Source: Clostridium sp. K13 (lineage in GTDB: Bacteria; Bacillota; Clostridia; Clostridiales; Clostridiaceae). Taken from it: a stretch of DNA of 64,000 nucleotides. Positions 43,304 to 52,995 of this stretch are shown one piece after another (position 1 is the first letter of the stretch; the number at the start of each line of letters is the position of its first letter). The DNA lies in NCBI RefSeq assembly GCF_019734195.1, contig NZ_JAASHM010000006.1, positions 1 to 64,000 on the forward strand. The letters run 5' to 3'. The notes under the pieces were generated by a model, which saw only the letters and a program-made list of their open reading frames with translations, had not been told where the DNA came from and ran no database searches. A program made the translations under genes and the position numbers.

Positions 43304-43333
43304 AAAAAAAATAAGCTTCAATTATTGAAGCTC
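43304..43333 (-). terminator. Terminator after the 43377 gene
   Basis: AGCTTCA pairs with TGAAGCT around ATAAT, followed on the minus strand by a long T-run (43304-43311). It is about 45 bases past the 43377 stop. Confidence 0.8.
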
Positions 43334-43376
43334 ATTCATGAAACTAATTTATAAAATTATAATAGAACTTTTTTCA

Positions 43377-43760
43377 TTATTTATAATTCATCACCTTACT
43401 AGTAGTGACTTTAATTACAATAAAATAAACAGCAATAGCGCAAATTGTTGCTATCATATCGTTAACATCAAAAGGACTATTTAAAAATAAATCATGTACT
43501 ATTTCCGAGATAAATGCCAATATTAAAATGGCACCACAACTTATTATTGATATTTTAAATGTAAACACTTTTGATAACTTTTCACATATAAACTCTGCAA
43601 TCCATATAAAAAGCCATGTTGCTGATATATTAGGCATTACTCCTAATATGAATGCTATACTATTTACAGTACTTAATTGTGTACCTCTCAAAAATATAGT
43701 TAATGCCCATGTAACTATACCAATTACCCCAATAATATATGTAGTTGTAAATTTAGTCAT
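43377..43760 (-). CDS. Four-helix membrane protein, 127 residues, unknown
   Basis: Four predicted membrane helices (YIIGVIGIVTWALTIFL, NSIAFILGVMPNISATWLFI, ISCGAILILAFISEIVHDLF, ATICAIAVYFIVIKVTTS). The third carries an FISEIVHDLF and the loop FDVNDMIATICA, which recall the VanZ-type helix pair (E-x2-Q and D-x2-D-x3-N), but too loosely to assign. AGGGGGATTGT precedes the ATG. It is a single gene ended by the terminator at 43304. Confidence 0.6.
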   Translation of the reverse strand: MTKFTTTYIIGVIGIVTWALTIFLRGTQLSTVNSIAFILGVMPNISATWLFIWIAEFICEKLSKVFTFKISIISCGAILILAFISEIVHDLFLNSPFDVNDMIATICAIAVYFIVIKVTTSKVMNYK

Positions 43761-43915
43761 ACAATCCCCCTATTTAATGTAATTTTGTATATATTTTAAC
43801 ATAGTTTATAATCGCTGTATATATTTTACAATAAAGCTTTATCCTATAATATTATTGATAAATATATATATATATAAATTCATTATTTTATTTATATATT
43901 ACTTTTTAAAACATA

Positions 43916-43946
43916 AAACAGTGACAATAGAACTTGTCACTGTTTT
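43916..43946. terminator. Perfect hairpin, likely terminator
   Basis: AAACAGTGACAA pairs with TTGTCACTGTTT around a short loop, with A-runs and T-runs on both sides. No convergent gene lies next to it, so it may be a second-line stop after the 44124 gene. Confidence 0.65.
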
Positions 43947-44049
43947 ATAATTATAATCAATTCCATAACTCCTATAGATAGTTTTATTAAATATAATAGT
44001 TTCTTAATTAATAACTTCATAATTATAAATTCAAATAATTTATAAAAAA

Positions 44050-44093
44050 ATAACGTCTAAAAAGCTTATTTAAACTTTATTAGACGTTATTTT
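44050..44093 (-). terminator. Terminator after the DUF3892 gene
   Basis: AATAACGTCTAA pairs with TTAGACGTTATT, with T-rich sequence on the minus-strand exit. It starts 30 bases past the stop of the DUF3892 gene. Confidence 0.75.
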
Positions 44094-44123
44094 CTATCAA
44101 TTAATATTAAACTAATTTAAAAT

Positions 44124-44351
44124 TTAATCTTGTTTAGACATTGATGATAAATTATTTCCTTCAGTTCCATCAGGTTTAGTTCTTAAATATTCTTCACCCT
44201 TCTTAGAATGAGCAATAATTACACCATCAATTTGACCATTTTTAGCCATTTCAACTCCTTGAGCCTTTTCAACTGTTTGGCCATTTTCTAATACATATTG
44301 CATAATTTCGCCACTACTATTTTTAATTGTTTGCACTATTTTATTACTCAT
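44124..44351 (-). CDS. DUF3892 domain protein
   Basis: A 75-residue soluble protein with the DUF3892 pattern: NKIVQTIKNSSGEIMQYVLE, GQTVEKAQGVEMAKNGQIDG, VIIAHSKKGEEYLRTKPDGT. The ATG at 44351 follows AAGAGGTGAATAAT; the GTG three codons earlier is part of that site. The domain is common in Firmicutes as a small free-standing protein with no known role. It lies directly after the MATE gene and may be co-transcribed with it. Confidence 0.8.
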   Translation of the reverse strand: MSNKIVQTIKNSSGEIMQYVLENGQTVEKAQGVEMAKNGQIDGVIIAHSKKGEEYLRTKPDGTEGNNLSSMSKQD

Positions 44352-44393
44352 ATTATTCACCTCTTAATAATATTTTCCACGAAATGAATAATT

Positions 44394-45698
44394 TTATGCA
44401 TTTTTCTTTAGAAAAATAACAGTTGCAATTAAAGTTAATAATTCTCCTATAGGTACGCTTAGCCAAACACCATTAATCCCAATAAATAATGGTAATACAA
44501 ATACACAAATAGAAACAAATAGAAGACCTCTACAAAAAGCAATAATAAATGACTCTTTAGCTAACTCTATAGATTGAAAATAAGCTCCGCTAACCATATT
44601 TATTCCCATAACAATAAATGCAATAGAATAAGTTCTAATTGAATTAATAGCTATAGCTAAAACTTCATTATTGGGATTAACAAAAATTCTCACTATTTGC
44701 TCTGGGAAAATAATGCATAGTATAAAGAAAGCTACTCCTATAACTAACGCAGTAAATAATCCTAAATTTCTTAATCTAGTTGCTCTTTCTTTTAAGTTTG
44801 CTCCCATATTAATACTTATTAATGGCTGTATTGTTTGGCTTATTCCATTAAATAAGGCAACGGCTATTATCCCAGTATTGGAAATAATACTATAAGCAGT
44901 TACACCATCATCACCAATAATTTTTAAAATCTGAATATTAAAAATAAATATAACAAACCCTAGTGATACTTCTATAAAAAGACTAGGTAATCCACATTTA
45001 AATATTCTAGTAATATAAGATAATTTATAAAAGTCTTTCTTAAATCTTAATGTATTATTTTTAGATAAAAGATGAGTTAATAAAATTAAACAACTTATTG
45101 TATAAGAAAAAACTGTTGCTATTGCAGCTCCTCTCATCCCCATATCTAACGGAAAAACAAATATATAATCTAATATAATATTTAAAAAGCCACTAAAAAT
45201 AACAGTAAACATAGCTTTTTTAGGTGCTTTATCAGCTCTAATAAAGGGAGCCATTACACTTCCCATAACAAATGGAATAGTACCAATTACAACTACTACC
45301 ATATATTCTTTTACAAAAGGCATAATTTCTTTTGTAGCACCCAATACTAAAGCAATTTCTTCTAGAAATACAAAGCCAATTATACAATAAATAGTTGCTA
45401 ATATAAGTCCTAATATAAATGATAAAGTAAATATTTTATTAGCTTTATCAAGTCGTTCTCTTCCTTTCTCAATAGACATTAAAGTAGATCCACCTATTCC
45501 AATTAAAAGACCAGTTCCAAAATAAATTGAATAAATAGGTAATGAAATATTTAATGCGGTAAGACCTTTACTCCCTACTCCCTGTCCAATAAATATAGTA
45601 TCAAATAAAATATAAACTGATGTAGATAAGGCAGCACACATAGTAGGAAAGAAATATTTAAAATATAACTTAACTACATTATCTTTTAGTAAATTCAT
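44394..45698 (-). CDS. MATE-family multidrug/sodium antiporter
   Basis: A 434-residue protein with twelve helices in two repeats. Characteristic parts are LYFKYFFPTMCAALSTSVYI, FDTIFIGQGVGSKGLTALNI, the PFVMGSVMAPFIRADKAPKK loop, FPLDMGMRGAAIATVFSYTI and FNGISQTIQPLISINMGANL. These match the DinF/NorM-like MATE exporters. The GGGGGATATT site favours the ATG at 45698 over the one at 45710. The drug or metabolite carried is not predictable. Confidence 0.9.
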   Translation of the reverse strand: MNLLKDNVVKLYFKYFFPTMCAALSTSVYILFDTIFIGQGVGSKGLTALNISLPIYSIYFGTGLLIGIGGSTLMSIEKGRERLDKANKIFTLSFILGLILATIYCIIGFVFLEEIALVLGATKEIMPFVKEYMVVVVIGTIPFVMGSVMAPFIRADKAPKKAMFTVIFSGFLNIILDYIFVFPLDMGMRGAAIATVFSYTISCLILLTHLLSKNNTLRFKKDFYKLSYITRIFKCGLPSLFIEVSLGFVIFIFNIQILKIIGDDGVTAYSIISNTGIIAVALFNGISQTIQPLISINMGANLKERATRLRNLGLFTALVIGVAFFILCIIFPEQIVRIFVNPNNEVLAIAINSIRTYSIAFIVMGINMVSGAYFQSIELAKESFIIAFCRGLLFVSICVFVLPLFIGINGVWLSVPIGELLTLIATVIFLKKNA

Positions 45699-45733
45699 AA
45701 TATCCCCCATTTTTATTTATAAATAATAAAAAT

Positions 45734-45768
45734 GGCAGGTGACAAATCCTATGAACTTGTCACTTGCC
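45734..45768. terminator. Terminator after valS
   Basis: GGCAGGTGACAA pairs with TTGTCACTTGCC. It lies 18 bases past the valS stop and before the MATE gene, which therefore probably has its own promoter. Confidence 0.75.
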
Positions 45769-45785
45769 AAAGTATTAACTTAAAA

Positions 45786-48428
45786 CTATTTTAAAGTGTC
45801 TATTCTAACTAAAACTGCATCAAGCATTTCTTGATACTTAACCATTTTTTCTTTTTCTGCATTAATTACAGCTTCTGGTGCCTTAGCTACGAATCCTGCA
45901 TTAGAAAGCTTCTTTTCAATTCTTGTAACTTCGCCTTCTAATTTTTTCTTTTCTTTATTTAATCTTTCTAGTTCCTTTTCTTTATCAACTAAGTCAAGTA
46001 ATGGCATAAATAATTCTCCACCCTTAACTACTAATGATACTGCATTTTCAGGAACTAAAGCTTTATCAGCTATAAATTCAACTTCCGAAGCAGAACCTAG
46101 TTTTTCCATGTAAGGAATACCTGCAGTAAATGCTTCTTTAGCTTCTTCAGAAATATAGCAAATTACTTTTGCTTTTCTTGATGGTGGAACGTTCATTTCA
46201 GCTCTAACGTTTCTTAATCCTTTAATAGCTTCAATAATGAATTCCATATCTTTTTCAGCTTTTTTATCTGCTAAAGCTTCAGAGTATTCTGGCCAAGTTG
46301 AAATTGCTATAGATTCTCCTTCTGTTAATGTAGTATATATTTCTTCTGTTATATATGGCATAGCTGGGTGTAATAATTTTAATCCTGTAGTTAATACAGT
46401 ATTTAATACGTTGTATGCTACTCCCTTAGCTTTTTCATCATCACTGAAGAATACTGGTTTAACAAGTTCTATATACCAGTCACAGAATTCAGTCCACATA
46501 AAGTCATAAACCTTTTGGTTAGCTATTCCAAGCTCATACTTTTCTAAGTTTTCTGTTACTTCTTTAGCTACAGTGTTCATTCTTGAAAGAATCCACTTAT
46601 CAGCTAAGCTGTAATCTTTGCAATTAGCATATTTATTCATTAATTCTTTATCAAGGTTCATCATAACGAATCTTGAAGCATTCCAAATCTTATTAGCAAA
46701 GTTTCTTGCAGATTCAACTTTTTCAGGGATATATCTTATATCATTTCCAGGTGTACTTCCTGTAACTAACATGAATCTTAATGCGTCAGCACCGTATTCA
46801 TCAATTACTTGTAATGGGTCAACACCATTTCCTAAAGACTTACTCATCTTGATACCATTAGCATCTCTTATAATACCATGCATTAATACTGTATCAAATG
46901 GAGTCTTATCCATGTTATATAATCCTGAGAATATCATTCTTGCAACCCAGAAGAATATGATATCATATCCAGTAACTAATACATTACCTGGATAGAAGAA
47001 ATCTAAATCTGGTGTTTTTTCTGGCCAACCTAAAGTTGAGAAAGGCCATAATGCAGATGAGAACCAAGTATCAAGTACGTCTTCATCTTGTCTTAAGTTT
47101 TCAGAACCACATTTTGAACACTTACATGGTGCATCAACTTCAACCATAATGTTGTTACAGTCATTACAGTAGAATACAGGTATTCTGTGTCCCCACCATA
47201 ATTGTCTTGAAATACACCAGTCTTGAATATTTTCCATCCAGTTGAAGTATATTTTTTCAAATCTTTCTGGAACAATCTTTGTTTCACCATTTCTAACAAC
47301 ATCTATAGCTGGTTTTGCTAAAGATTCCATCTTTACGTACCATTGTTGTGATATTATAGGTTCAACTACAGTGTTACATCTATCATGTGTTCCTACGTTG
47401 TGAGTATGAGGCTTAATTTTAACTAATAATCCTTGTTCTTCTAGATCTTTAACCATTTGTTTTCTAGCTTCATATCTATCTAAACCTTGGTATTTTCCAC
47501 CTAATTCATTAATTACACCGTGGTCATCCATTACTCTGATTATTGGAAGGTTATGTCTCTTACCAACTTCAAAGTCATTAGGATCATGAGCTGGAGTTAT
47601 TTTAACTGCACCTGTACCAAATTCGATATCAACATAATCATCACCAACTACTGGTATTTCTCTATCAGTTAGAGGTAATTTTAATGTTTTACCTATTAAG
47701 TGTTTAAATCTATCATCATTTGGATTAACAGCAACTGCAGTATCTCCAAGTAATGTTTCTGGTCTTGTAGTAGCTATTTCTAAATATCCTGAACCATCAG
47801 ATAATGGATAATTTATATGCCAGAAGCTACCTTCTTTTTCTTCATATACTATTTCTGCATCTGATAAAGCAGTAGTACATTTTGGACACCAGTTAGTTAT
47901 TCTGTTTCCTTGATAGATTAATCCATCATTATATAATTTAACAAATACTGTTCTAACAGCTTTGTTTAAATGTTCATCCATTGTAAAAGCTTCTCTTGTG
48001 AAGTCACATGAAACTCCTAGTTTTTTAAGCTGATTTCTAATAGTACCTTTGTACTCTTCAGCCCATTTCCAAACTTCGTCTAAGAAAGCTTCTCTTCCCA
48101 TTTCTTTCTTAACTTTACCTTCTTTTAATAGCTCATTTTCAACTTTAACTTCAGTTGCAATTGAAGCATGGTCTGTTCCTGGAAGCCATAAAGTGCAGTA
48201 ACCTTGCATTCTTTTAAATCTTATAAGCATATCTTGCATTGTGTTATCTAATGCATGACCTAAATGAAGCTTCCCTGTTATATTTGGTGGTGGCATCATT
48301 ATTGTAAATGGCTTCTTTGTTTTATCAACAACAGGAGTGAAATATTTCTTTTCTTCCCATGTTTTATAAATTCTTTCTTCAAATTCTTTTGGATTATACG
48401 TTGTGGCTAAGTTCTTCTTTTCTTCCAT
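45786..48428 (-). CDS. valS: Valyl-tRNA synthetase
   Basis: Charges tRNA-Val. 880 residues, normal for bacterial ValRS. It shows the class I signatures [15 protein letters not shown] (HIGH) near residue 50 and KMSKSLGNG (KMSKS) near 530, an editing domain between them with [15 protein letters not shown] and [17 protein letters not shown], and the C-terminal coiled coil ([20 protein letters not shown]). The ATG at 48428 lies eight bases after AGGAGG. A complete T-box leader with valine specifier lies upstream. folC, its usual downstream partner in Firmicutes, is 27 kb away. Confidence 0.97.
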   Translation of the reverse strand: MEEKKNLATTYNPKEFEERIYKTWEEKKYFTPVVDKTKKPFTIMMPPPNITGKLHLGHALDNTMQDMLIRFKRMQGYCTLWLPGTDHASIATEVKVENELLKEGKVKKEMGREAFLDEVWKWAEEYKGTIRNQLKKLGVSCDFTREAFTMDEHLNKAVRTVFVKLYNDGLIYQGNRITNWCPKCTTALSDAEIVYEEKEGSFWHINYPLSDGSGYLEIATTRPETLLGDTAVAVNPNDDRFKHLIGKTLKLPLTDREIPVVGDDYVDIEFGTGAVKITPAHDPNDFEVGKRHNLPIIRVMDDHGVINELGGKYQGLDRYEARKQMVKDLEEQGLLVKIKPHTHNVGTHDRCNTVVEPIISQQWYVKMESLAKPAIDVVRNGETKIVPERFEKIYFNWMENIQDWCISRQLWWGHRIPVFYCNDCNNIMVEVDAPCKCSKCGSENLRQDEDVLDTWFSSALWPFSTLGWPEKTPDLDFFYPGNVLVTGYDIIFFWVARMIFSGLYNMDKTPFDTVLMHGIIRDANGIKMSKSLGNGVDPLQVIDEYGADALRFMLVTGSTPGNDIRYIPEKVESARNFANKIWNASRFVMMNLDKELMNKYANCKDYSLADKWILSRMNTVAKEVTENLEKYELGIANQKVYDFMWTEFCDWYIELVKPVFFSDDEKAKGVAYNVLNTVLTTGLKLLHPAMPYITEEIYTTLTEGESIAISTWPEYSEALADKKAEKDMEFIIEAIKGLRNVRAEMNVPPSRKAKVICYISEEAKEAFTAGIPYMEKLGSASEVEFIADKALVPENAVSLVVKGGELFMPLLDLVDKEKELERLNKEKKKLEGEVTRIEKKLSNAGFVAKAPEAVINAEKEKMVKYQEMLDAVLVRIDTLK

Positions 48429-48651
48429 CAATAAAACCTCCTGAATAGTTTATTTTCTATATTTAAAGTTCTTATATAAAGACTACTTTACTAATTTAAT
48501 GTTTTTTTATTTGTGCCTAAAAATAATATTACTTTAATTATAATCTCCATAATTTAATTTTTAAATCTTTGTACTTACTAGAACTAAGTTTCTCTCAGTT
48601 GTTAAATCAGTTTCATTAACCAAACTTTAATTAGCACCTCATTCAATATAA

Positions 48652-48900
48652 CGCAAAAAAAGCCTTAATCCTAAAAAAGGACGAAGACTCGCGGTACCAC
48701 CTTTATTCCTACTAAGCAAACTCTGTTTACTTCTTATAGGCTCTTAATTCAAATAACGACTTAGACAAGCCGTCTTTAGTTACTACTATTTCACTAAAGA
48801 AACTCAAAAGCTACCTTCAGGATATTCAATATAGAAGGCTTACAGCCTAGACCTTCCTCTCTTAATACGTCCTATTCCTTACTCCTCTTTATCACTGTTT
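48652..48900 (-). ncRNA. T-box riboswitch leader of valS
   Basis: The minus strand carries the invariant T-box AAGGTGGTACCGCGA (about 48690-48704), a Stem I region with an AGAGAG-like GAGAGGAAGG, and a final hairpin AGTCTTCGTCC/AGGATTAAGGCT with seven T as terminator. In Stem I the triplet GTA (48812-48814) followed by GCTTTTGAG is in the specifier position and codes for valine. Uncharged tRNA-Val should bind and favour the antiterminator, turning on valS. Confidence 0.93.
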
Positions 48901-48920
48901 TTAAATATTTATTTGTTCTT

Positions 48921-48949
48921 ATATTATGATATTTTTTTAGCTTTGTCAA
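48921..48949 (-). promoter_or_regulatory. Promoter of valS and its T-box leader
   Basis: TTGACA (48944-48949) and TAATAT (48921-48926) are separated by 17 bases on the minus strand, and the T-box leader begins about 20 bases downstream. Confidence 0.8.
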
Positions 48950-48981
48950 CAAATGTATTATAACTTTTATTTTTTATTTTA

Positions 48982-49007
48982 GTCAATAGTTATTACTAAC
49001 TATTGAC
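48982..49007 (-). terminator. Terminator after the 49045 gene
   Basis: GTCAATAGTTA pairs with TAACTATTGAC. On the minus strand it is followed by TAAAATAAAAAATAAAAG, a weaker T context, but its place 40 bases past a stop and before the valS promoter fits a terminator. Confidence 0.6.
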
Positions 49008-49044
49008 CAAAATACTAATTAAGTATACTAAAAACTTTCTATTT

Positions 49045-49416
49045 TTATAATTTTCTAATAAATTCATTATAACTTTCTGGCTCACCACTTCCAAAAATAA
49101 TTTTAAATTCATTTGTTTGTGGGTTTCTATAATTAATATAACTTTTATCCATATTTAATCTAGAAGTATCACTTAAATTAAACTTTTTTACAGCTTGCTC
49201 TTCAGTAATATTCTCACCTAATGTTCCTATTTGTCCAATTCCACTAAGAGTAACTAATTTATAAGCTCCACATGGATTTAAATATTCAACTTTATTTTCT
49301 TTATTATAAAAATACCCACAACATGTACAAATCTTAGTAAGCTTATTTAGCGACCCCTCTATATTAATTAATCCTCCGCAAATTTTACACTTCTCAATAT
49401 TTAATACGTTATCCAT
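49045..49416 (-). CDS. Zinc-ribbon-like protein of unknown function, 123 residues
   Basis: Two Cys pairs near the N-terminus (CKICGG and CTCCGY, about 20 residues apart) suggest a small zinc ribbon. The rest includes YLNPCGAYKLVTLSGIGQIG and ITEEQAVKKFNLSDTSRLNM and ends YNEFIRKL. No signal or membrane part. AATGGGGGTTAAAA lies before the ATG. The family is not known to me. It lies between clpA and valS, same strand, with its own terminator. Confidence 0.6.
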   Translation of the reverse strand: MDNVLNIEKCKICGGLINIEGSLNKLTKICTCCGYFYNKENKVEYLNPCGAYKLVTLSGIGQIGTLGENITEEQAVKKFNLSDTSRLNMDKSYINYRNPQTNEFKIIFGSGEPESYNEFIRKL

Positions 49417-49486
49417 TTTTAACCCCCATATATTCTTAATTATATTAATTTATATTAATTATAAATAAAACATATGAGGATCTTTT

Positions 49487-51727
49487 TTATTTATAGATAA
49501 ACTTATTATCTTTAATATCTAAAGTAATTTCTCCACCATTACTTAAGGCTCCAAATAATATTTCATCAACTAACATTGGCTTAATTTCTTGATTTATAAT
49601 TCTTATTATTTCTCTTGCTCCATATTCTTGGGAAGTACCCTTACTAGCTATAAAAGAAATACATTTATCATTAAAATTAATCTTAACATTTTTCTTTGAT
49701 AATTGTTCATTAAATTTATTAAGCTCTCTACGTGCAATATCTAATGCCATTTCATTATTTAAATGGTTAAATACTACTATTTTATCAAGTCTGTTTCTAA
49801 ATTCAGGAGTAAAGAATTTTTTAACTTCCTCCATTATGGCTTCACCTCTAATTACTCTTTCACCAAAGCCTATAACACTTTTACCAATATTCTTTGCTCC
49901 AGCATTAGAAGTCATAATTAAAACTACATTTCTAAAATCAGCTTTTCTTCCTTGGTTATCACTTAATGTAGCATAATCCATTACTTGAAGTAAAACATTC
50001 AATATATCTGGGTGTGCCTTTTCAACTTCATCCAATAATAAAACACAATATGGATTTTTTCTTATTGTATCTGTTAAAAGCCCACCTTCTTCATATCCTA
50101 CATATCCTGGAGGAGCCCCTATAAGCTTAGCTGCTGCGTGTTTTTCTGAATATTCACTCATATCAAATCTAATAAGCTTAACACCTAAACTTTTTGCTAA
50201 AATCCTTGAAAGTTCTGTTTTTCCTACCCCTGTAGGCCCAACAAATAAAAGTGAACTTATAGGCTTGTTTTCTTCATTAAGTCCTGCCCTTGACATTTTA
50301 ATGCATCTTACTACCTCATGAATTGCTTTATCTTGACCAAAAATATTTTTTTCTAAATTATTTTCTAGTTCTTTCAATTGTAAAATTTCATCTTTTTCAA
50401 CTGTATTCTTTGGTATATGACATACTTTTGATATTACTTCTTCTATTATTTCTTCATCAATTATCTTCTCATTTGAATCTTTTCTATTCATAGAAACATA
50501 TGATCCAGCTTCATCAATAACGTCTATAGCTTTATCTGGTAAAAATCTATCATTTATATATTTACTACTTAATTCAACCGCTAATTTAATAGCTTCATCA
50601 GTATACTTTACATTATGATAATTTTCATAATTACTCTTTAGTCCTTGAATAATTTTAATTGTTTCTTCTACTGAAGTTTCTTTAACCTCTATTGTTTGAA
50701 ATCTTCTACTTAGTGCCTTATCTTTCTCAAAATACTTTTTATATTCGTCAAAAGTTGTAGCACCAATAAATTTTATCTTTCCTTCCATTAAATAAGGTTT
50801 TAAAAGATTTGATGTATCTAATGAACCTCCCCCAATTGAACCTGCACCTACAATAGTATGTATTTCATCAATATATACTATTGGATTTTCATGCTTAGAT
50901 ATTTCATTTAACACCTTTTTTATTCTCTCTTCAAAGTCACCTCTATACTTAGTTCCAGCTAAAGTAGCCCCAATATCTAATGAAAAAATTTCAGCATTTT
51001 TTATTTTTTCTGGAACATCTCCCTCATTAATAAGTCTAGCTAATCCAAATGTTATAGCTGTTTTACCAACTCCAGGCTCTCCCACATGAATAGGATTATT
51101 TTTAGTTCTTCTACACAGTATTTGTATAGTTCTATTTAATATATCCTCTCTCCCTATAAGTGGATCATTATAATCATTTCTAACATATTCATTTAAATTG
51201 CTAGTTAAAGTATTAATAAGTGATTCTTTTTTACTACCTTCATTTACTTCTTCTTCATCTATATCATCATCTTGAATTTCTTCATCATCAATATAATAAG
51301 TATTTTCCAAATTATCATGACAAAGTCTATAAAGCAGTTCTCTTTTCTCTATTCCTTCTTCTAGCAAATAATACTGAGCATAACTATTGTCTAATTCATA
51401 AATTGCAGATATCATATGCTCCATAGAAATATCCTTACTACTTGCATAAATTGCCTGTTCACTTGCTCTTAATATAATCTGCTGAAAATTATAGCTTTCT
51501 TGAACCTTTCCAATTTCATCCCTTTCCATATAACTATTTAAATAATCTAATAATTTACTTCTTAGTTGCTCAACATTTCCTTCTAACTCTTCAATTACTG
51601 TAATAAATCTTTCTTGAAATGTTATTGCATACAATATATGTTCTGCTGTTACAAATTCATGATTATTCTTTTTAGCCACTTCATATGCTTCAACTAGAAT
51701 ATTATTTACTTCTCTTGTTATCTCCAT
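49487..51727 (-). CDS. clpA: ClpA, AAA+ unfoldase of the Clp protease
   Basis: 746 residues. An N-domain (1-140, with EHILYAITFQERFI repeats), a linker rich in Asp/Glu, then two AAA+ modules. D1 has Walker A GEPGVGKT and Walker B IVYIDEIHT; D2 has GPTGVGKTE, LLLDEVEKAH and the Arg finger region FTPEFRNRLDK. The IGF tripeptide (KSVIGFGER) needed to dock on ClpP is present. There is no ClpB/ClpC-type middle domain, so it is ClpA. clpS lies three bases upstream, so the pair probably degrades N-degron substrates with ClpP, which is not in the window. Confidence 0.93.
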   Translation of the reverse strand: MEITREVNNILVEAYEVAKKNNHEFVTAEHILYAITFQERFITVIEELEGNVEQLRSKLLDYLNSYMERDEIGKVQESYNFQQIILRASEQAIYASSKDISMEHMISAIYELDNSYAQYYLLEEGIEKRELLYRLCHDNLENTYYIDDEEIQDDDIDEEEVNEGSKKESLINTLTSNLNEYVRNDYNDPLIGREDILNRTIQILCRRTKNNPIHVGEPGVGKTAITFGLARLINEGDVPEKIKNAEIFSLDIGATLAGTKYRGDFEERIKKVLNEISKHENPIVYIDEIHTIVGAGSIGGGSLDTSNLLKPYLMEGKIKFIGATTFDEYKKYFEKDKALSRRFQTIEVKETSVEETIKIIQGLKSNYENYHNVKYTDEAIKLAVELSSKYINDRFLPDKAIDVIDEAGSYVSMNRKDSNEKIIDEEIIEEVISKVCHIPKNTVEKDEILQLKELENNLEKNIFGQDKAIHEVVRCIKMSRAGLNEENKPISSLLFVGPTGVGKTELSRILAKSLGVKLIRFDMSEYSEKHAAAKLIGAPPGYVGYEEGGLLTDTIRKNPYCVLLLDEVEKAHPDILNVLLQVMDYATLSDNQGRKADFRNVVLIMTSNAGAKNIGKSVIGFGERVIRGEAIMEEVKKFFTPEFRNRLDKIVVFNHLNNEMALDIARRELNKFNEQLSKKNVKINFNDKCISFIASKGTSQEYGAREIIRIINQEIKPMLVDEILFGALSNGGEITLDIKDNKFIYK

Positions 51728-51730
51728 AGC

Positions 51731-52030
51731 TTATGCCTCCTCTATAGTTATATTAAAAGGAAAGCCTTCTTCTTTTGCCATACATAATGCCACAGCTACC
51801 TTTGTAGTGGCAATATCATAAGGATATATCCCAACTATTCCTCTTCCTAACTTATGAACGTCCATCATTATCTTATTTGATGTATTTATATCTTTTTTAA
51901 AAACAGTCATTAATATATTAACTACGAACTCCATTGTAGTGAAATCATCATTATGCATAACTACTTTATAATGTATTGGCTTTTTAATCTTTACTTTTTC
52001 TTTATTTACTGTTGCAATACCATTTTCCAT
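51731..52030 (-). CDS. clpS: ClpS, N-degron adaptor for ClpA
   Basis: 99 residues. An N-terminal tail is followed by the ClpS core: HYKVVMHNDDFTTMEFVVNI contains the NDD-x-T-x-MEFV pocket that binds the N-terminal amino group, and IMMDVHKLGRGIVGIYPYDI carries the conserved His. It delivers proteins with bulky hydrophobic N-termini to ClpA. Only two bases plus a stop separate it from clpA, in one operon. AAGGAGATAATAT is the ribosome site. Confidence 0.94.
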   Translation of the reverse strand: MENGIATVNKEKVKIKKPIHYKVVMHNDDFTTMEFVVNILMTVFKKDINTSNKIMMDVHKLGRGIVGIYPYDIATTKVAVALCMAKEEGFPFNITIEEA

Positions 52031-52127
52031 ATATTATCTCCTTGTATAATAACTTTTACTTTTATTATATTAATGCTACTGATTAATATCAATATTACAT
52101 TCTAACTTTAATATTATTGTACAAAAT

Positions 52128-52166
52128 AAAGGTCATACTATTAAATTAATTGTTAGTATGACCTTT
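52128..52166. terminator. Terminator after the 52188 small gene
   Basis: AAAGGTCATACTA pairs with TAGTATGACCTTT (52128-52166) with a 13-base loop. It separates the small-gene group from clpS. Confidence 0.7.
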
Positions 52167-52187
52167 ACTTTATACAATTTTTATTAT

Positions 52188-52358
52188 TTATTTATCTTGC
52201 ATCCATTCATATGTCTTATAGCTCTTTTTATTATGAGCATGTGCTCCTATTTTTTCACCATTTTCTATTCCAACCTCTGAATTTCCAGTTGGATCAATTT
52301 TTCTTAATTCATTTTTAGATTTTGGTTTATCTTTCATTCTATTCTTATTATTATCCAT
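52188..52358 (-). CDS. Small hydrophilic protein, 56 residues
   Basis: Starts MDNNKNRMKDKPKSKNELRK and contains IDPTGNSEVGIENGEKIG and HAHNKKSYKTYEWMQDK. The sequence is lysine- and asparagine-rich with no membrane part. GTGAGGTAAGATTT precedes the ATG. It is one of three short genes in a row (52188-52789), all on the minus strand. I cannot assign a family. Confidence 0.65.
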   Translation of the reverse strand: MDNNKNRMKDKPKSKNELRKIDPTGNSEVGIENGEKIGAHAHNKKSYKTYEWMQDK

Positions 52359-52379
52359 AAATCTTACCTCACAAGTATG

Positions 52380-52640
52380 CTAATAATTAAATTTGCTTTT
52401 TACTGCATCAAAAACTGGTTTAAACTCTTCCTCATGCTCATCAAATAGTAATGTTAATTCATCCTTAGCTTTAATATATTTAGGATCATTTTCCTCATAT
52501 TGTACTATTCCTCCAGACTCTTTATGAAACTTCATAAAAATCATAGGATGTTTTTTAGCAAAGGATTCCATTTCATCAATATGACGCTCAGGTTTTGAGG
52601 CATTTTTTAGCCATCTAAATACATAATCATATTTATCCAT
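52380..52640 (-). CDS. Small soluble protein, 86 residues
   Basis: A helical, charged protein (YDYVFRWLKNASKPERHIDE, MESFAKKHPMIFMKFHKESG, ELTLLFDEHEEEFKPVFDAV) without Cys, signal or membrane helix. It follows AGTGAAGAG before its ATG. It lies between two tiny genes, 17 bases after one stop and 21 bases before the next start, so the three probably form an operon. No known family. Confidence 0.65.
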   Translation of the reverse strand: MDKYDYVFRWLKNASKPERHIDEMESFAKKHPMIFMKFHKESGGIVQYEENDPKYIKAKDELTLLFDEHEEEFKPVFDAVKSKFNY

Positions 52641-52657
52641 CTCTTCACTACCTTTAT

Positions 52658-52789
52658 CTATATTTTAAAATCAGTTGGATCATATGTTTTTGCTTTAGGT
52701 TCACCAAAACAAGCTTTTACACTTTCAACTTGTGGATTATGATTTACATTTTTATGTTGTTGTTTTGTTTTTTTCATTTTGTTTCCCAT
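52658..52789 (-). CDS. Small basic protein, 43 residues
   Basis: MGNKMKKTKQQHKNVNHNPQ followed by VESVKACFGEPKAKTYDPTD and FKI. AGGTGATATT precedes the ATG at 52789. The one Cys and the NHNPQ/DPTD motifs look conserved-type for tiny clostridial proteins, but no role is known. First of the small-gene group. Confidence 0.65.
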   Translation of the reverse strand: MGNKMKKTKQQHKNVNHNPQVESVKACFGEPKAKTYDPTDFKI

Positions 52790-52995
52790 AATATCACCTC
52801 ATTTATATTCTTTCCTTATAAAAATTCTATTATCCTATTAGATGTTTTCCATTTGTTCTTGTTTTTAGTTTAATACTCATTTACGAGTATTTTAAATACA
52901 AGTATAATTGCATTTATTTTTTCTTATTAATCACTCTTTGTATCCATAATCATATTATGTACTATAACTAATGAAAAAATTTAGGAGATGGTAAC

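Larger units (their letters stand above)
43761..44123. other. Gap with two terminator hairpins and no gene
   Basis: AT-rich stretch holding only the hairpins at 43916 and 44050. TATATTTTA words near 43785 and 43815 may contain the promoter of the 43377 gene. Confidence 0.5.

Noticed and set aside
43861..43877. AT repeat near 43861 as another phase-switch site
   Set aside because: It is not close to a start codon or inside a coding frame.
47093..47302. Minus-strand frame of 69 codons inside valS
   Set aside because: It overlaps the well-supported valS frame completely, has no ribosome site and no family features.
48500..48651. Additional RNA element between the T-box terminator and valS start
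   Set aside because: The stretch is AT-rich leader with no stable stem or conserved motif that I can see.
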